A stretch of DNA of 64,000 nt from Ligula intestinalis. Lineage: Eukaryota; Platyhelminthes; Cestoda; Diphyllobothriidea; Diphyllobothriidae. How positions within the stretch are numbered: position 1 is the first letter of the stretch; every line of letters begins with the position of its first letter. This document shows positions 11,597-23,039 of the stretch, piece by piece. Under the pieces are notes generated by a model. It searched no databases and was not told where the DNA came from. It was given only the letters and a program-made list of their open reading frames with translations. Location of the stretch: contig JAYGXS010000003.1 of assembly GCA_036362985.1 (NCBI GenBank), positions 32,854,554-32,918,553 on the forward strand, given 5' to 3'. The translations under genes and the position numbers were made by a program.

Positions 11597-11850
11597 ATCC
11601 GCAGGTCTACTTTCACCATGATCCCGCGGGAATCACCGCGTTACTTCAGCTTGCTGAAGCTCGTGGCGGACGTCATTGTGGGCGACGGTCGAACAGTCGT
11701 GTGTTGTGTTGTGAAGAATGACTGACTGACTGATGGACTGAGAATTAGGCTGCAATTGCTTCTTCTTAATGTGGCACTACCACTCGAGTGGATCTAAGCC
11801 GGCACGCTTAAGGGTAGGTTCTCGCTACGCCAGCCACCAGTTTATAGTGG
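11597..11850 (-). repeat. Dispersed repeat R2, copy 3 (core plus flank)
   Basis: Bases 11603-11712 (ggtctactttcaccatgatc, cttcagcttgctgaagctcg, cggtcgaacagtcgtg) are the reverse complement of the core at 23049-23155. They are followed directly by the flank block (gaagaatgactgactgactg to cttcttcttaatgtgg) that is also seen at 144-205. Confidence 0.72.
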
Positions 11851-11954
11851 TGATAGGCTTGCGATGCATCTACTGCACTCTGTTCTCTGCCACACAGGCC
11901 TAGTATCATGACCATGTCAAAAAGACCGGGTACAGGGCAGCAGGGTGCATATCA

Positions 11955-12125
11955 CACACAGTCAGAGTTCTTCTGTCTCCCTTGCCTTTGCCGGCAATAC
12001 CATCTGTCTATACTATTAGCTGCCATGACTGCTGTCAGAGCCCGAGAAACGAGGCAGGCAGAGCTGGGCAAGTATGTTCCGTTAGCGGTTGGTAAACGTT
12101 CACCAAAAAGTCTGAGTTCCACTTG
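11955..12125 (+). repeat. SINE family 1, 3' part
   Basis: Body end and tail only: gtctcccttgcctttgccgg, caataccatctgtctatact, gctgtcagagcccgagaaac, gagctgggcaagtatgttcc, gttagcggttggtaaacgtt. It matches 4915-5045 closely. The head and first half of the body are replaced by unrelated sequence. Confidence 0.75.
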
Positions 12126-13800
12126 GTCATGCCACCCTTCGGCCAAAACAAGATAGACTAATAGACAGACCTCCTCGTGTACTAAAACACATACCATATG
12201 GACAGCGATGAGTTTAAAGTGCTCCTACACTCCTGTAAAACAGGTTACTTCAGAATCTTTCTCCTAGACCTGACCTAATATTGGCAGCCCACGCCTGGGA
12301 CGGTGACTTAAGTGCTGTGCTTAATAAACCCTTCCTTTTAAAATTTTAGTCTTATCCTGCCTCCGGGGTCATGGCCTGATATTTTTCCCCAATACTTTAG
12401 CCACCACAGAATGCCGGTGTTTTTTCAACCTTGAAACAAAAAACTTTCCTTTAGATTGCACGATGATCCCGATAGGACAAACCATCGCAAAGGAAGCCGC
12501 TAAAATACGTTGTCATAGATAACTATTTGCGCCCTTCCGCAACCCCCAAAGAAGCACTTGTCATCAAGGAATTGCGTATACGCTTTAAGCCGGCATCGCA
12601 TTCATGACAAGCTGATTTGCCAGAAACCGGTCCCCAGCAAAGTGCCAAAGCTGGTGGTTACTGCCTTAACGGAAAGCACCAGCGTCAAAAGGCCTTGGCG
12701 AAGGCTGTACAAGACGCACTGCATGATCAGACTTGCGCAGGTGATGGCGAGGTCAGTGATACGAGAGCTATTCTGATTCTTCTTATGCATCGTTCCCACT
12801 CGCGTGCGTTGAAAGGCCAACACTAAAAAGAGCACAACCTTCCACTTCTTTTCTAATAAAAATTGGGCGGGATGGCATGGCGGGGGTGTAGGCCTCGTCG
12901 ACCCCGAAAACAAAACAATTTAATGGCCGGGATGTTAGTTTACTTTGACCGCTTGCTCACAATGGATATGTGGACTGATTGAGGGATTTACTGGAAGAAA
13001 TAGTCACACAGTGTTTTTCACCGAGAAGATCAGTCTCCTTTGAGCCAATAACTTTCTTTGCAGTCCAGTGGGTTAAGATTTCAGCAAAATTAAGGTGGTT
13101 CACTCCAAACGTATGCAAGGTTTCCTGGAACGAAACAAATTTTCCACGTTGCAACACGAAGGTTCAAGGCGAAAATCGGTTATTTGTCTATCTTACGCGA
13201 TGTTATATTTTTTCTGACACTTGAGCGTTGTGGCTTATGCCCCGCAATCATTTTCGAGAGTGGCTGCTAGCTTCCTATCCATGACCATTCCAGCGAACCT
13301 TGATTGCCTTTAATTTTGCTGTTCATCCCACCCCTACGATTGCAACCGTAATGTTGTTCCATGACTATGGGTAAAATGCTGCATAAGGCACTGTAGATAA
13401 CAAACAGTATGGAGCATCTAGAAATTTTCTAAAAATTTGAAGTGAACTATAAATCAGCCCCTCTACACTGCGAACAACGTACAAATAGGTAAACAAACTA
13501 CATAAAAAGAAGCAAAATACTTCATCTAGAAACTAAGTTAGCAACTTGTCATTCGAATTTGATTACGTTTTGCTGGAAGTTATGATACGCGGCAGGTGAT
13601 ATCCTCTATTGAGTTGCTTGATCAGTGTCAGTAACAGCTGTCTAATTGACGGTTTCGACTGCTTCACGAGCTGGCGTCTCTGTTATTGTTGTTAGGTTAC
13701 TGGACTTAATTGCTGACACGATCCGGTGACTTGTTCTATCTTCCTGCCTCGGCGGCCCCCTTGCCAAGTGAACCGGTCAGCGAAACCAAACCCACGTACT
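12126..13800. other. No recognisable gene
   Basis: Several overlapping 66-103 codon frames around 12558-12913 and 12957-13224 lie on both strands and carry no motif. I see nothing supportable. Confidence 0.45.
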
Positions 13801-13870
13801 ATCTTAGCGGAGGCGGGGGGGGCGGGACCGGCGGATGACGGGTGGTGGAATGCCCGAAATAAAGGAGGTC

Positions 13871-13943
13871 AAGGAGGAGGAGGAGGAGGAGGAGGAGGAG
13901 GAGGAGGAAGGGGGAGGGGGAGGGGGGAGAGGAGTGGTGGGGG
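13871..13943 (+). repeat. (GGA)n microsatellite and G-run tract, G-quadruplex-prone
   Basis: Thirteen or so GGA units (13873-13909) run into G-runs at 13910-13914, 13916-13920, 13922-13927 and 13939-13943, separated by loops of 1, 1 and 11 nt. This satisfies the usual four-run G-quadruplex pattern on the plus strand. The poly-Glu, poly-Gly and poly-Ser frames across it are products of the repeat, not genes. Confidence 0.9.
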
Positions 13944-16900
13944 CGGACCGCAAGAGGCGTGAAAGCGACAGTAAAGGCGCCCGGGGATCCTTACCCCTTG
14001 TGATATTCTCACCTTTACGCTCCACTAATCGCTCGGACTATATCGAGCCGCGCCTTCTCAATCCGCCACGCGTCATCCCGGAGGGAATACCAGATCAGAT
14101 TATATTTCCCAGTTGCCTGAACTTAGTTCTCAGTTAGCGGCCTGCGAGCGGGACTCAAGTGTGATTAGCAATCCAGTCTCCCACCCCCGGGATAGGGCGT
14201 GAGGGTTAGTGAGGCTGATATCCAGTTTCCTTTGCAGATTAGCTTCCCCGCAGTCTGGCTTTCTTCTAGCAGTCAAAGGGCGCAATTCTTCTCGTATGAA
14301 CTTACTCGTTGACCGGAAGGAGAATTATCACATTGAATAGCAAACACTGGAAAATATGCTTTTTGTACGAAACGAAGGCACCCCCGTTTTATAGTCAAAA
14401 GCGATATAGTTCCATCCTTAGTATAAGAATAAAAGTCTGAAAAAGCAGTCAACAGGGAGGCCTGTTTAAATTGTGTTCTAAGAGGTTTGGGTCACAAGCG
14501 GCAATCGAGACTTCTTGCTGTTATTAATACGCACTTCGAGTACAGAATTCTTGTAAGTTTGCACCGGCCTGACGGCCTACATATGCGTGACAGTGTCAGG
14601 GCTGCAGAAACCAGACCTAATCACCGAATATGCCCAGGACTGTAAATTGTATGGAAAATTTTGACGGAGTCCAAGCATATTTCGCTTTCAGCGGAGCGCA
14701 TTGGTCCTCACTCGAAGTCTTCCACGGCTGCTTTCAATAACTAGCCGAATACTCATGACTAATAAAACAGACACTTTGGTGGCTGGACGTTCCCTGATCG
14801 GTTACAGGACTCACTCGGCCCGTTCTGCCTTAGGGAATCACTCTTGAGCCCCGTCAGTGGATGCACAGCGTCTAATATTATAAGCAAACAAATATCACTG
14901 ACAGGGGCAGGGGAGACGGCGCGTAGAGATACGAAACTAATAATAAGGGACTAATCTAAACAGTGTTTACTGACTTCTGATTTAGAAAACCTTCGTTTTA
15001 CTAACTTCACAACTTCCACAACTGGAATGTCCGCAGCAGAAACTTCCAGTTGGTTGAGTTTTTCTGCCTCTGTTGGTATAAGTTACCAAAATATGGTAGC
15101 TTATTTTTTAAGGTGAATGAATATGATCAGAGGCAAGATAAGTAAATCATCAGTCTTAAAAGAGTCATTTCAACGAAAATACAATACGATTAAACGGACT
15201 TCCTTTTTCAAAACACAGGGACTTGCATATTCACGAACCTTCTATATGCTGCTTTAATTAAAAACCGACTCGTACTCGTTAACATGCCTACACCCATGTT
15301 TAATTACTTGTACTCTGGTCGGAATAATATATATTTTTGCTTGCGATTTCGAAGACTTATTCGGGTAAGCGCCCCAATAAAATCGTTAACTGTTCGCCTT
15401 TCAGTAGGACTTTGTGAGGCCTATGGCCTGCTTGATTATTCAAATTGAAAAAATGCTCTTACGGAAAGTGTTACAAACGAAATTGCTTTGATTCCGATCC
15501 GGGTTTGGGTTCATACTGCTGATTGGCTGTGACACCCATGGTTAGGTTGCGGTGTTAAGTTTTCTAGACTGGGCGTTGCCTTCGATCACCGCTCCTGAAC
15601 ACCAAAATTGACATTATTCGATTTCCATGGTAATTATGGTCTACAGTCCAAAGGGACAGGTCCACATATTGACTCTACTTTTCTGGACAATGCATATAGA
15701 TGCTTTATAATAAATTACCCAAAAACGCATTAACTGGCACGCGATCTTTTTTTTCGGTCCGTGATCATACCTCGAGTAACAACTCCTATGTTTTTGTCGA
15801 CTACCGAGAGCGAGAATCTGCCGGATTTAAAGCTAACTTCAACAGATTTATTGTTACTCTGGAATTCAACAAGCTGGAAGCAGATTAAAAGGAGGTGAAT
15901 ATTTTGATTTCCTCTAAAATCAATGGGTTAACACGGAATAAAGTTAGGAGAAAAGCTTTTAAAGACTTGATTCAGGATTGCAGTTGGAATTTTCATAAAA
16001 TTGGAAAATTATCATGAAAAATGTGAAGCAATTTTCTCCTTTAAACACTATGAATAAATTTGGGGGTTGGCTGGCTAACAATTGTGTCTAGTAGATCGGT
16101 CATGTAGATTAACCGAACCGACGAAACACTTATCCTTGTTTTTACCTAACAACTAGGCTGGGAGCGTGGCAAGTTAGTCTGAATAAATGCGATGGAGAAG
16201 GGCCTAGGTGTCTACTTATCCTGTTCGAATGGATATTTGATGGTAGTTATTTCTCTCTTAAAAGCGACTGACAGTCTTATGTTTTATCCTGAAGATCCCT
16301 GTCCACATAGATCCGAGGCGAAACTGGATGTGCCCTAGATTATACAACACAGTAGATTTTTAATTTTATCAGTTTACAACAGTCAGACCGCACTGAGGAC
16401 AACTAAATATTATGATTTCAAGATCGTATATTTGATAGATGATCCCTTTTGAACCTTGTACATTGATTGTAGCCCTGTTTATATTTCTGAGATAAATTTT
16501 GATGTAAATTAAAAATCGAATCCTTCCAGCATTTTCGTACCAAAGGAATTGTAATCTTGGCACACCCAAATTTGAAGCATCAAAACCCTCTGTGTCTTGA
16601 TACGTCATGGTTTCACTGATTATCAAAAAAACTTATTTAAGTGTTTATGCTTTTAAACTGTCATCATTTAAAACCCCTTACTACGCTGAATAAACTTAAC
16701 TGCTGTCGGCGTAACAGTCATCGTGGCGTATTTTTTTAATTCTTCATCTGGCACACACAGCTAGCTATCATCAGTTCTTTCCCGTTAACGCAATTGAAAT
16801 CTGGAGTAAGTTACACGGGAATATAGAATTCAGCAAAATTATTCTTTATTTAAGCGAACCATCGACCGTTTGCTGCATTCAAAACAACTTCCATAAATGT

Positions 16901-17258
16901 TGTTTGCCAAATTCACCGGATTCATCTTTAGTGGTGACAGAGCTCGTAGCCTCTAATCCCTCTGACAGGTCTTCTCTTTAGAGAAGTGTTGCTGACTCTG
17001 CCGTCAGCAATTCTGCGAATAAATTCTTTAGCCGACAGCGAGTAACTGTTCACCCATGCTCTCTTTTCTGGCATATCATTCCATGAAAGAGAGGGGAGAC
17101 TGAAAACACCCGATGCACTAGTTTCTAATAGTTATCGTTCTGAACCATCCTCATTTTACGGGCTGCCATTGTGTTCTCCTTAATAACCCCAATTAACCCT
17201 ATGCTGAGATGTCAGGATTTTTCTTCACTGCTAGTTCGATTCTATACTGTATATTTGT
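13944..17258. other. No recognisable gene
   Basis: Bases 13944-14170 are GC-rich and may be the edge of a CpG-rich patch. Bases 14806-14850 (gactcactcggcccgttctg, ccttagggaatcactcttga) resemble the reverse complement of the SINE family 1 tail. The remainder is AT-rich spacer with frames of at most 85 codons and no motif. Confidence 0.45.
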
Positions 17259-17311
17259 GTTGCCTCTCAACTGACATTATAAACTATGTTTAATGTCAGT
17301 TGAGAGGCAAC
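17259..17311. repeat. Perfect 21-bp inverted repeat with 11-nt loop (hairpin)
   Basis: Arm one (17259-17279) is gttgcctctcaactgacatt plus a. Arm two (17291-17311) is its exact reverse complement, and 11 nt separate them. Just outside, pairing continues only patchily (t:g, then two t:a pairs). It could be a fold-back relic, a small hairpin RNA precursor or a very short palindromic MITE; no TA-type duplication marks it as an insertion. Confidence 0.9.
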
Positions 17312-18844
17312 GAAATTTGCTATATATACTCTAAGCTGACTGGGAAAATATTTAAAATGAGGATCTTTAGTAGATAGCATTTGCAGGCAGTAAGTGCAAT
17401 GCAATATCAGTTAGCTCTACTTATAAAAAAAATTTACTATGCCAACTGAAAACAGCAGGAGTCACCCTCTTACAATATTATTAATCATGCAGTTGATAAA
17501 CGCCTACGGCAGCAACAATATTCTTACAAAAAATATGGGTACTATCAAATACGAGGGATGAGGTGACGGGTATTGCTGACTGAAAGAGCGTTGTCAGCTG
17601 GTTATCCGACGAATTTCGGCCAAAGATAATGAAGTTTTAAGCCCCGGCAAGCAGAAAGGAAGTTTAAAAACTTTACGACTGGCCCACGGTTTCGCATTCT
17701 GTCAAAGACTCAAAAAGATCGACTATATGTGATTGAATTACAGTACGTAAGTGTATGTTGAGAGAGTTCGTGATCAATAAAGTGAACTCCCTTGACACCG
17801 ATTTCTTATTTGATGAGGCTGACCATCCCATCCAGTTTCCTGTATTAATGACACGAGAGTGTGAGGGTCTCACTACAGCGATAAAAGTTTTCATTGTGAA
17901 CACGTGGATTTGTCTAAGGAATAGGCGTACGTATGTACAAAGTTATTCTAAATTATGGCTGGTATCTTCATAAGGATTTACAATAGATCGAACGAAACCT
18001 TCTTAGTCCTTAAGTTCATAATAGAGTTTAACTGAACACCATCAGTTTACCAGCGGTGTTTCTTTCGATCTTCGAGTCCTTGTACGGTCGGAATAATCAC
18101 CAACTGAAAACAAACATTGGCTTTGGATCCTATGCCTGTTTTCAGAAAACTAAATTATTGCAAGAAATTCGATGTGCCAAAATTCAGTGTTCTTTTGCTT
18201 AACGACTTGATAGGAAGATAAAAGTAAACTTATTCGGTCTCTTGGGATAACGGAATGTCTTCCAGTCTCTTACCGCCTTTCACGTGATCTTTTGGAAGTT
18301 ATCAAGGTGGCAAGTACCTTTTCCTCTCCACGACGTCCAGACTGATGGTCAGTATTTTACATTGGCCGGAGAACGGGTGGCTGGATGAATAATCAGAACT
18401 CATTCTTTGACCAACCTCCACAATGTCTCCTGTCCATTGCTTTTTGCATTCTATGACGCTTCTGCACCTCCAAATTTTGAATGAAATATAATTCGTGTGA
18501 TAAGTGTATAAACGAAGCAACTGGCTGTTTGAACGCCGCGATTGATGACGCCAACAGCAAACTCACTGGATCGAGTGCAGCGTCAGTGACTTCCACGTGA
18601 ATTAGTTTCAAGTCAGAAGTAGATCTGAGCGGTAGCTCCCGTTGACTCTCTTACTTCACAACATGCGCATATGATAAGACAGTGTGAAAGCAGCCGGAGG
18701 GGGATTCAGACCCAGTGACCGACGAAGTAAAATAACGAGACACACGCACACACGACCCGGTTTTCAATACATATACCAGGTTTTTTCAAGAATGGTTAGA
18801 GATTATTAGGGCGTTTGTCAGATTTGCTTAATTCAGCTGGCCCG
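17312..18844. other. No recognisable gene
   Basis: Frames of about 72 codons at 17673-17973 and 18302-18611 have no motif. The minus-strand frame near 18593-18547 meets a gtgagt donor-like site, but no partner exon can be supported. Confidence 0.4.
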
Positions 18845-19265
18845 ATTGTGAAAATTTTGCGGCCTCGGTGGAAGCTCAATGGTAGAGCTTTGACTGCGCA
18901 AAAGCCTTCCCTGCTGTGTGGGTTCGACTCCTTCTAAGGCCGCGAATTTGTAACAATTGGATCAACTGAAGTAAGCAAATCTGTCAAACTCCTCCAAGAA
19001 TTTAGTAAGCCTAGTAGTCACTCTGGTGGATTTTAGATGATTACTTAGGAAATCTTGCCTGGGCAGTCAGTTTGCTTTTCTGGAATGGTGGATTCCGTAC
19101 CAGCAGTTAGTTGGGCGGGTAAAATCGATCCAACTGTGATTAAACTCACGGCTCACGGTGAGCCTCATAGCTCAATGGTAGAGTGTTGGCTGCGCAAAAT
19201 CCTGCCCTGTTGTGTGGGTTCGACTTCCACTGAGGCCGCGAATTTGTAACAATTGGGGCAACTGA
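18845..19265 (+). repeat. SINE family 2, dimeric copy with two tRNA-like heads
   Basis: Head 1 (18861-18942) and head 2 (19161-19240) both carry agctcaatggtagag (RNA polymerase III A-box pattern) and gtgtgggttcgact (B-box pattern). Flanking gcctc/gaggc-type arms resemble an acceptor stem, clearest in head 2. They are joined by about 220 bp containing aacaattggatcaactgaag, ttgcctgggcagtcagtttg and tccaactgtgattaaactca. Extra bases after the anticodon arm rule out a functional tRNA. The same plan recurs at 8562. Confidence 0.82.
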
Positions 19266-20164
19266 AGCGGCTAGGAACTGTCACGCGCAGATGCGTCATA
19301 AATGTTGCATTTAGCCGGAGCCAGGCTATAGTCTGATGCCCGATACTCCAATCGCTCCAAAATGCCCACATGAGGACTGAGTTATCCTGTTTAGTAGGCG
19401 AGTTGTATCCAAGCCAAAACTCTTAGAAAGTTGTGATAGATTCAAGCACGCCGGATTTGACGTAATCAGAAGGAGGCAGATTCTTTGCGAAGAAGAATTC
19501 TCTCTCCTTCCCTGCACCAGTTGACTATTTGAGCTTGGCACTCAGCTACTGATTTGATTGGCTGACAAAACAAAACAGCCTGTTTACGCGTGCCACCCAC
19601 AACCTGACCCCGCTTCACGTACCAAGCCACATTTACAGACATGCTTCTCACTCAAATAAAGTGTTCCTGTTCTGCCGCGTGACGTCCCAATCGCCGGAGA
19701 CGCCGCGTTAGCAAAATAGATAGCATGCATGCTGTGGGAATACGGAGTGATGCGTCAAGAACAGGTTCCATGTATGTATGAATGCGTGTTTTGTGAGGTA
19801 CGATCATTTATAGGTTAAGCGTATGTGTGGCGTTTGCGATGCTGGTGGCACTGGCGTGTATCTGTTTTGACGACAACGACGACGACAGAGAAACTTGCAA
19901 TGTGCACTCCGCGAAAACAGGATGCACGCAGCCCGCATCCGCGGGGACGACGTAAACAAAGCAGCCTTCCTCGGATGTCGACGCCTGTTTACTGAAAAAA
20001 GTTGCAAAATAATGGCATGAATCACACGACTGAAGGGCTGTGCGGACTGTAAAGAGGTGGCGAATTTAGTTGCCTCTACCAAGTTTGTCTACGCTACCCA
20101 CATCAAAAAAACTGCATCACTGCGCCGTCCCGCCGGAACAACACTTAGCACGGCAAAACCAATG
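19266..20164. other. No recognisable gene
   Basis: Short frames without motifs. The segment 20040-20160 may belong to the decayed N-terminal side of the adjacent RTE-like element, but I cannot align it. Confidence 0.4.
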
Positions 20165-20760
20165 GGCTGAAGACTTCAGAAGCGACTCCGAAGAGTCAGC
20201 CACAAGTCTCGATGACCTAATTTAAGACGGAAATGACCGGGAATTCCCAGAAACACCCAAAGCAGTATACTAGCTCTCCAGTGGAAAAGAACCAACAGTC
20301 CTCGACAAACGTCTACGAGCATGGCGGACCACATAGCATACAAGAGTATATTTCGCTCTTCCAAGAGATGCGACGTCACGAGTAAGTCCCTTAAGACTTC
20401 AAAAATTGTACCATCGTGCAAAGTTACAAGTATAAAGGAAACCACAGACGTCGTGCTACCCACAAAGGCATATCCCTTCTCGAAACTGCAGTGAAACCCG
20501 CGTCCTTCTTAGTCGCCTCAACACGTACTTGAAACAAGGGACTCTTCCCCTAAAACTAAAGAGGGGTTGCGATGGCAACGCGGAACCATCAACGTGATCT
20601 TAAAAGGACGCAGACCACAAGACAAGCGCCAAAAATCCAAACCAATCTCTATAGCACCAAAGTCGATCTGAAGAAATTCGGAGCTCTTGAGGAATTTACT
20701 CAAATAGGTGACGGGAGGATGACGCACGTCCGGGTTAGTGGGGCGGTCTCTGAAACCGAG
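20165..20760 (+). pseudogene. RTE-like non-LTR retrotransposon reverse transcriptase, part 1
   Basis: Frameshifted pieces spell an RTE-type polymerase. One is a block like HGGPHSIQEYISLFQEM, then DFKNCTIVQSYKYKGN and HKGISLLET, the palm-entry region that reads HRGISLL in intact RTE proteins. A later plus-strand frame has QTNLYSTKVDL, then KKFGALEEFTQ and GRMTHVRVSGAVSET, which in intact elements lie either side of the AFDxV motif; that motif is deleted here. Frameshifts, stops and the deletion show the copy is dead. A Penelope-like fragment and a SINE separate it from part 2 at 21158, which carries the active-site region and C-terminus of the same element. Confidence 0.8.
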
Positions 20761-20764
20761 TTGC

Positions 20765-20960
20765 GTACTCGCTCCCATTCTTTTGCATCTCCTTTTCTTT
20801 GTCATGCTGCTAGGGCGAGCATGGCCCTACCTGCTACTACTCTGACTATGTCTCTGATGATGAATCCGCGACGGATCTCGAAACGTCAGTCAAATAAAAA
20901 TATTTTCCCAGCGATCAAGTCGTCTTCTTCTTCACAATCAGTATTCCCGATCAGAACCGA
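20765..20960 (+). mobile_element. Penelope-like element, 3' end fragment inserted in the RTE relic
   Basis: The stretch tctctgatgatg...ctcgaaacgtcagtc, then agcgatcaagtcgtcttctt, has the same layout as the 3' end of the Penelope-like copy at 31076-31160 (ctgatgatgg...gccgaaagctcagc, then agagatcgcgtcttcgtctt). It interrupts the RTE reading between GAVSET and the downstream active-site region. No protein-coding part can be recognised with confidence. Boundaries are approximate. Confidence 0.62.
20849..20892 (+). ncRNA. Hammerhead-ribozyme-like motif in a Penelope 3' end
   Basis: The catalytic core strings are present and in order: CTGATGA (20854-20860) and GAAA (20880-20883). Between them a stem II of six pairs forms, gaatcc with ggatctc (one bulged c), closing on a gcgac loop. 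After the core comes ACGTC (20883-20887), the short palindromic stem III plus cleavage triplet known from Penelope-like hammerheads, which are thought to act as dimers. Stem I pairs tgtct (20849-20853) with agtca (20888-20892) at four of five positions. One extra T (20861) lies between the core and stem II, a departure from the canonical minimal fold. Predicted cleavage is after 20887. Confidence 0.55.
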
Positions 20961-20969
20961 CAGGACAAC

Positions 20970-21155
20970 GATCCAGTGGCTCATTGGTAGAGCGTTGCAC
21001 TCAATGACCAGAGGTATCGGCTTTGAATCTCAGGTGGTCTACACTTAGGATTGGATATGATTGGCTGATGACGACTAACAAGCCAGAAAGGGCCATTCCG
21101 GTCTCCCTTGTCTTTATCGGTACCTCCTCATATGTCTATGCTGCTGGACGCCTAG
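20970..21155 (+). repeat. SINE family 1 copy nested in the RTE relic
   Basis: tRNA-like head (gtggctcattggtagagcgt, cggctttgaatctca), then the body gattggctgatgacgactaa, caagccagaaagggccattc, cttgtctttatcgg. It is truncated before the tail. Confidence 0.78.
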
Positions 21156-21157
21156 CG

Positions 21158-22310
21158 CGATGAACATCTAGGAATAAGCATTGTTTACAGGACCGAAGGT
21201 CACCTTCTCAATATCCGACTCATGTAGACAAAAGCGAGTTCCCAAAACTAGTTTTGACGTGGTCCTCTTTGCAGATAAATGCGCACTCAAAATCACAAAA
21301 GGAGCAGATATGTAACGGAAAATGGATATCTGCGTCTCCGACTGCGCGTATTTCGAAATGACCATCACCACGGATAAAACCGCGGTAATGTACCAGTCAA
21401 TGCCAATGTTAACGTCACTCAACTAAAACAAAGTGGCTTATTTAGACAGTATGCTTAAAAAGAACTCTAGGATTGACTATAGAATTGCATTTCAGATGTT
21501 AAAAAACAGTCAGGCCTTTGGCTAGCTGTGGCCCCCGTTAGCAATCACCAGAGTTTTTATGTCAGCGCAGAACTCAAGGGTGGTACAGAGTTGTCACCTT
21601 CACAATGTGGCTATAATGAGCGGCGGCCTGGACCACCTACAAGAAAACTCAATCACTTCCACCTCAGTTGCCTTCGAATGGTACAGAAACAGGAGTGAAA
21701 TGACAAGATACCAGACAAAGAAGTTCTTGCATGAACCTGAATCCTTAGCATCCACGCCATGTTGAGGCAAATCCAAGTGAACTGATGAGGAATTGAGTCT
21801 TACACGGCGGCGTCGCTGACAGAAGGATAAACCCCACGATAAAAGGACATCCTCAATACCTCTCTCAGCACCGGTAAATCAACCCAGAGTCATGGGAGAC
21901 CTCACTTAGGATTGACCTGTCTGGTAAACAACGGTAAATCCTGGAGCAGCAATGCGCGGTTTCAATCGGATAGCAGCTGTCAATGTGCAAAGAGCGCCTC
22001 TGACCAGTGACGCCAAAAACCAACATCTTCCATAATGTCCACGCTGTCAACAAACCTTCGGGACCCAATGCAATAACAACGCGGCAACTCCGTCATCCAC
22101 ATCCGAAAACTCCTCCACCGCCACCCCTAACACAATACCAGCGATGCCTACGGTGACGACCTCCAATGCCGCCCAGTCCACATCGGACGCCCTGCAGCTC
22201 ACCGTCACCAATACGACAAACCCCACGAGGACGGCAATGGATACCACCCCTGCCACGCCTGTCACCAGTGCGGACACTCCTGACACCTGTAACACACGTT
22301 TTATGGTTTT
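21158..22310 (+). pseudogene. RTE-like non-LTR retrotransposon, part 2 (active site to C-terminus)
   Basis: Frames in turn give RTEGHLLNIR, then FDVVLFADKCALKI at the polymerase active site: FADD reads FADK (21268-21279), so the second catalytic aspartate is lost. Further on are KLNHFHLSCLR, NDKIPDKEVLA and ILSIHAMLRQIQ, the conserved linker of cestode RTE proteins. Near 21960-22060 a CPRCQQTF-like zinc-finger start is followed by a Thr/Pro/Ser-rich tail (SENSSTATPNTIPAMP; TTPATPVTSADTPDT). This C-terminal layout of zinc finger plus low-complexity tail is typical of these elements. Many stops and frameshifts. Confidence 0.82.
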
Positions 22311-23039
22311 TCGTTGGTTCAGTGATCAGTATCGATCCTCGACCGCTCCTCAAGGAGGACGTCCATAAGCATAGCAGAGAACATGCGGCTGAAGAGAACA
22401 GGAGTGAGTGCGTAGTCCGGATTCACTCTGTTAGTAATCGCGAATACTTCAGCGACTGTTTCCTTGTCTGTGACGTGCCATCATCCCATCGAGCAGTTAT
22501 CTTGTTATTTGGTTGAGTGGTTATGGGCATTCGACTTTCAGCATGATTATCTAGAGCTCATCACGCTTGACTCTGCTGCAGGTTGTCGTCAGGTGCATGA
22601 ATGGCTTGTTTTATTTTTATTTGCCGGAAATGTTCCTGCGGTTTACGGGTCGCGAGGATAGAACAAATATGGACTACTGTTAAACCCAAAACTATGCTCA
22701 ATGATTGACTAAGTTTCAAAGGTCTTTTTCTAACCAAACAGCATGTTTTTAAAATAATGATTGAGGTCAGTTTACGTCATCAACGTGCTTAGTGTTAAGT
22801 TATGTTGATAATGGCGTCTGCTGCAAAGTTTAGAGTCCTGCAGTGCAAATCCCATGCACTCTGGTTTCGGTAAATTATGAAAAGGAGAGGTCTTACAGGG
22901 AATCCCTTAATACAGCACTGTCACAATTTACAGTCTCGGCCTCCAGGTTACCGACGGTGAGCTTTATCCTCTTTCAGTCGATTGGAGCATTACACGTCGA
23001 ATACTGACTAATCACAACACAACACAGACAGTGAGTACG
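22311..23039. other. No recognisable gene
   Basis: It may include the 3' untranslated part of the RTE relic. Frames of 65-116 codons have no motif beyond the RTE tail. Confidence 0.4.

Noticed and set aside
13726..14137. Poly-Gly, poly-Glu and poly-Ser frames
   Set aside because: They come from the (GGA)n microsatellite read in three frames.
18861..19240. tRNA genes
   Set aside because: The A- and B-boxes are good and an acceptor-like arm is present in one head, but extra bases after the anticodon arm and the repeated, diverged copies show these are SINE heads.
20176..20463. 95-codon minus-strand frame with hydrophobic stretches
   Set aside because: It is antisense to the RTE-like reverse transcriptase remnant.
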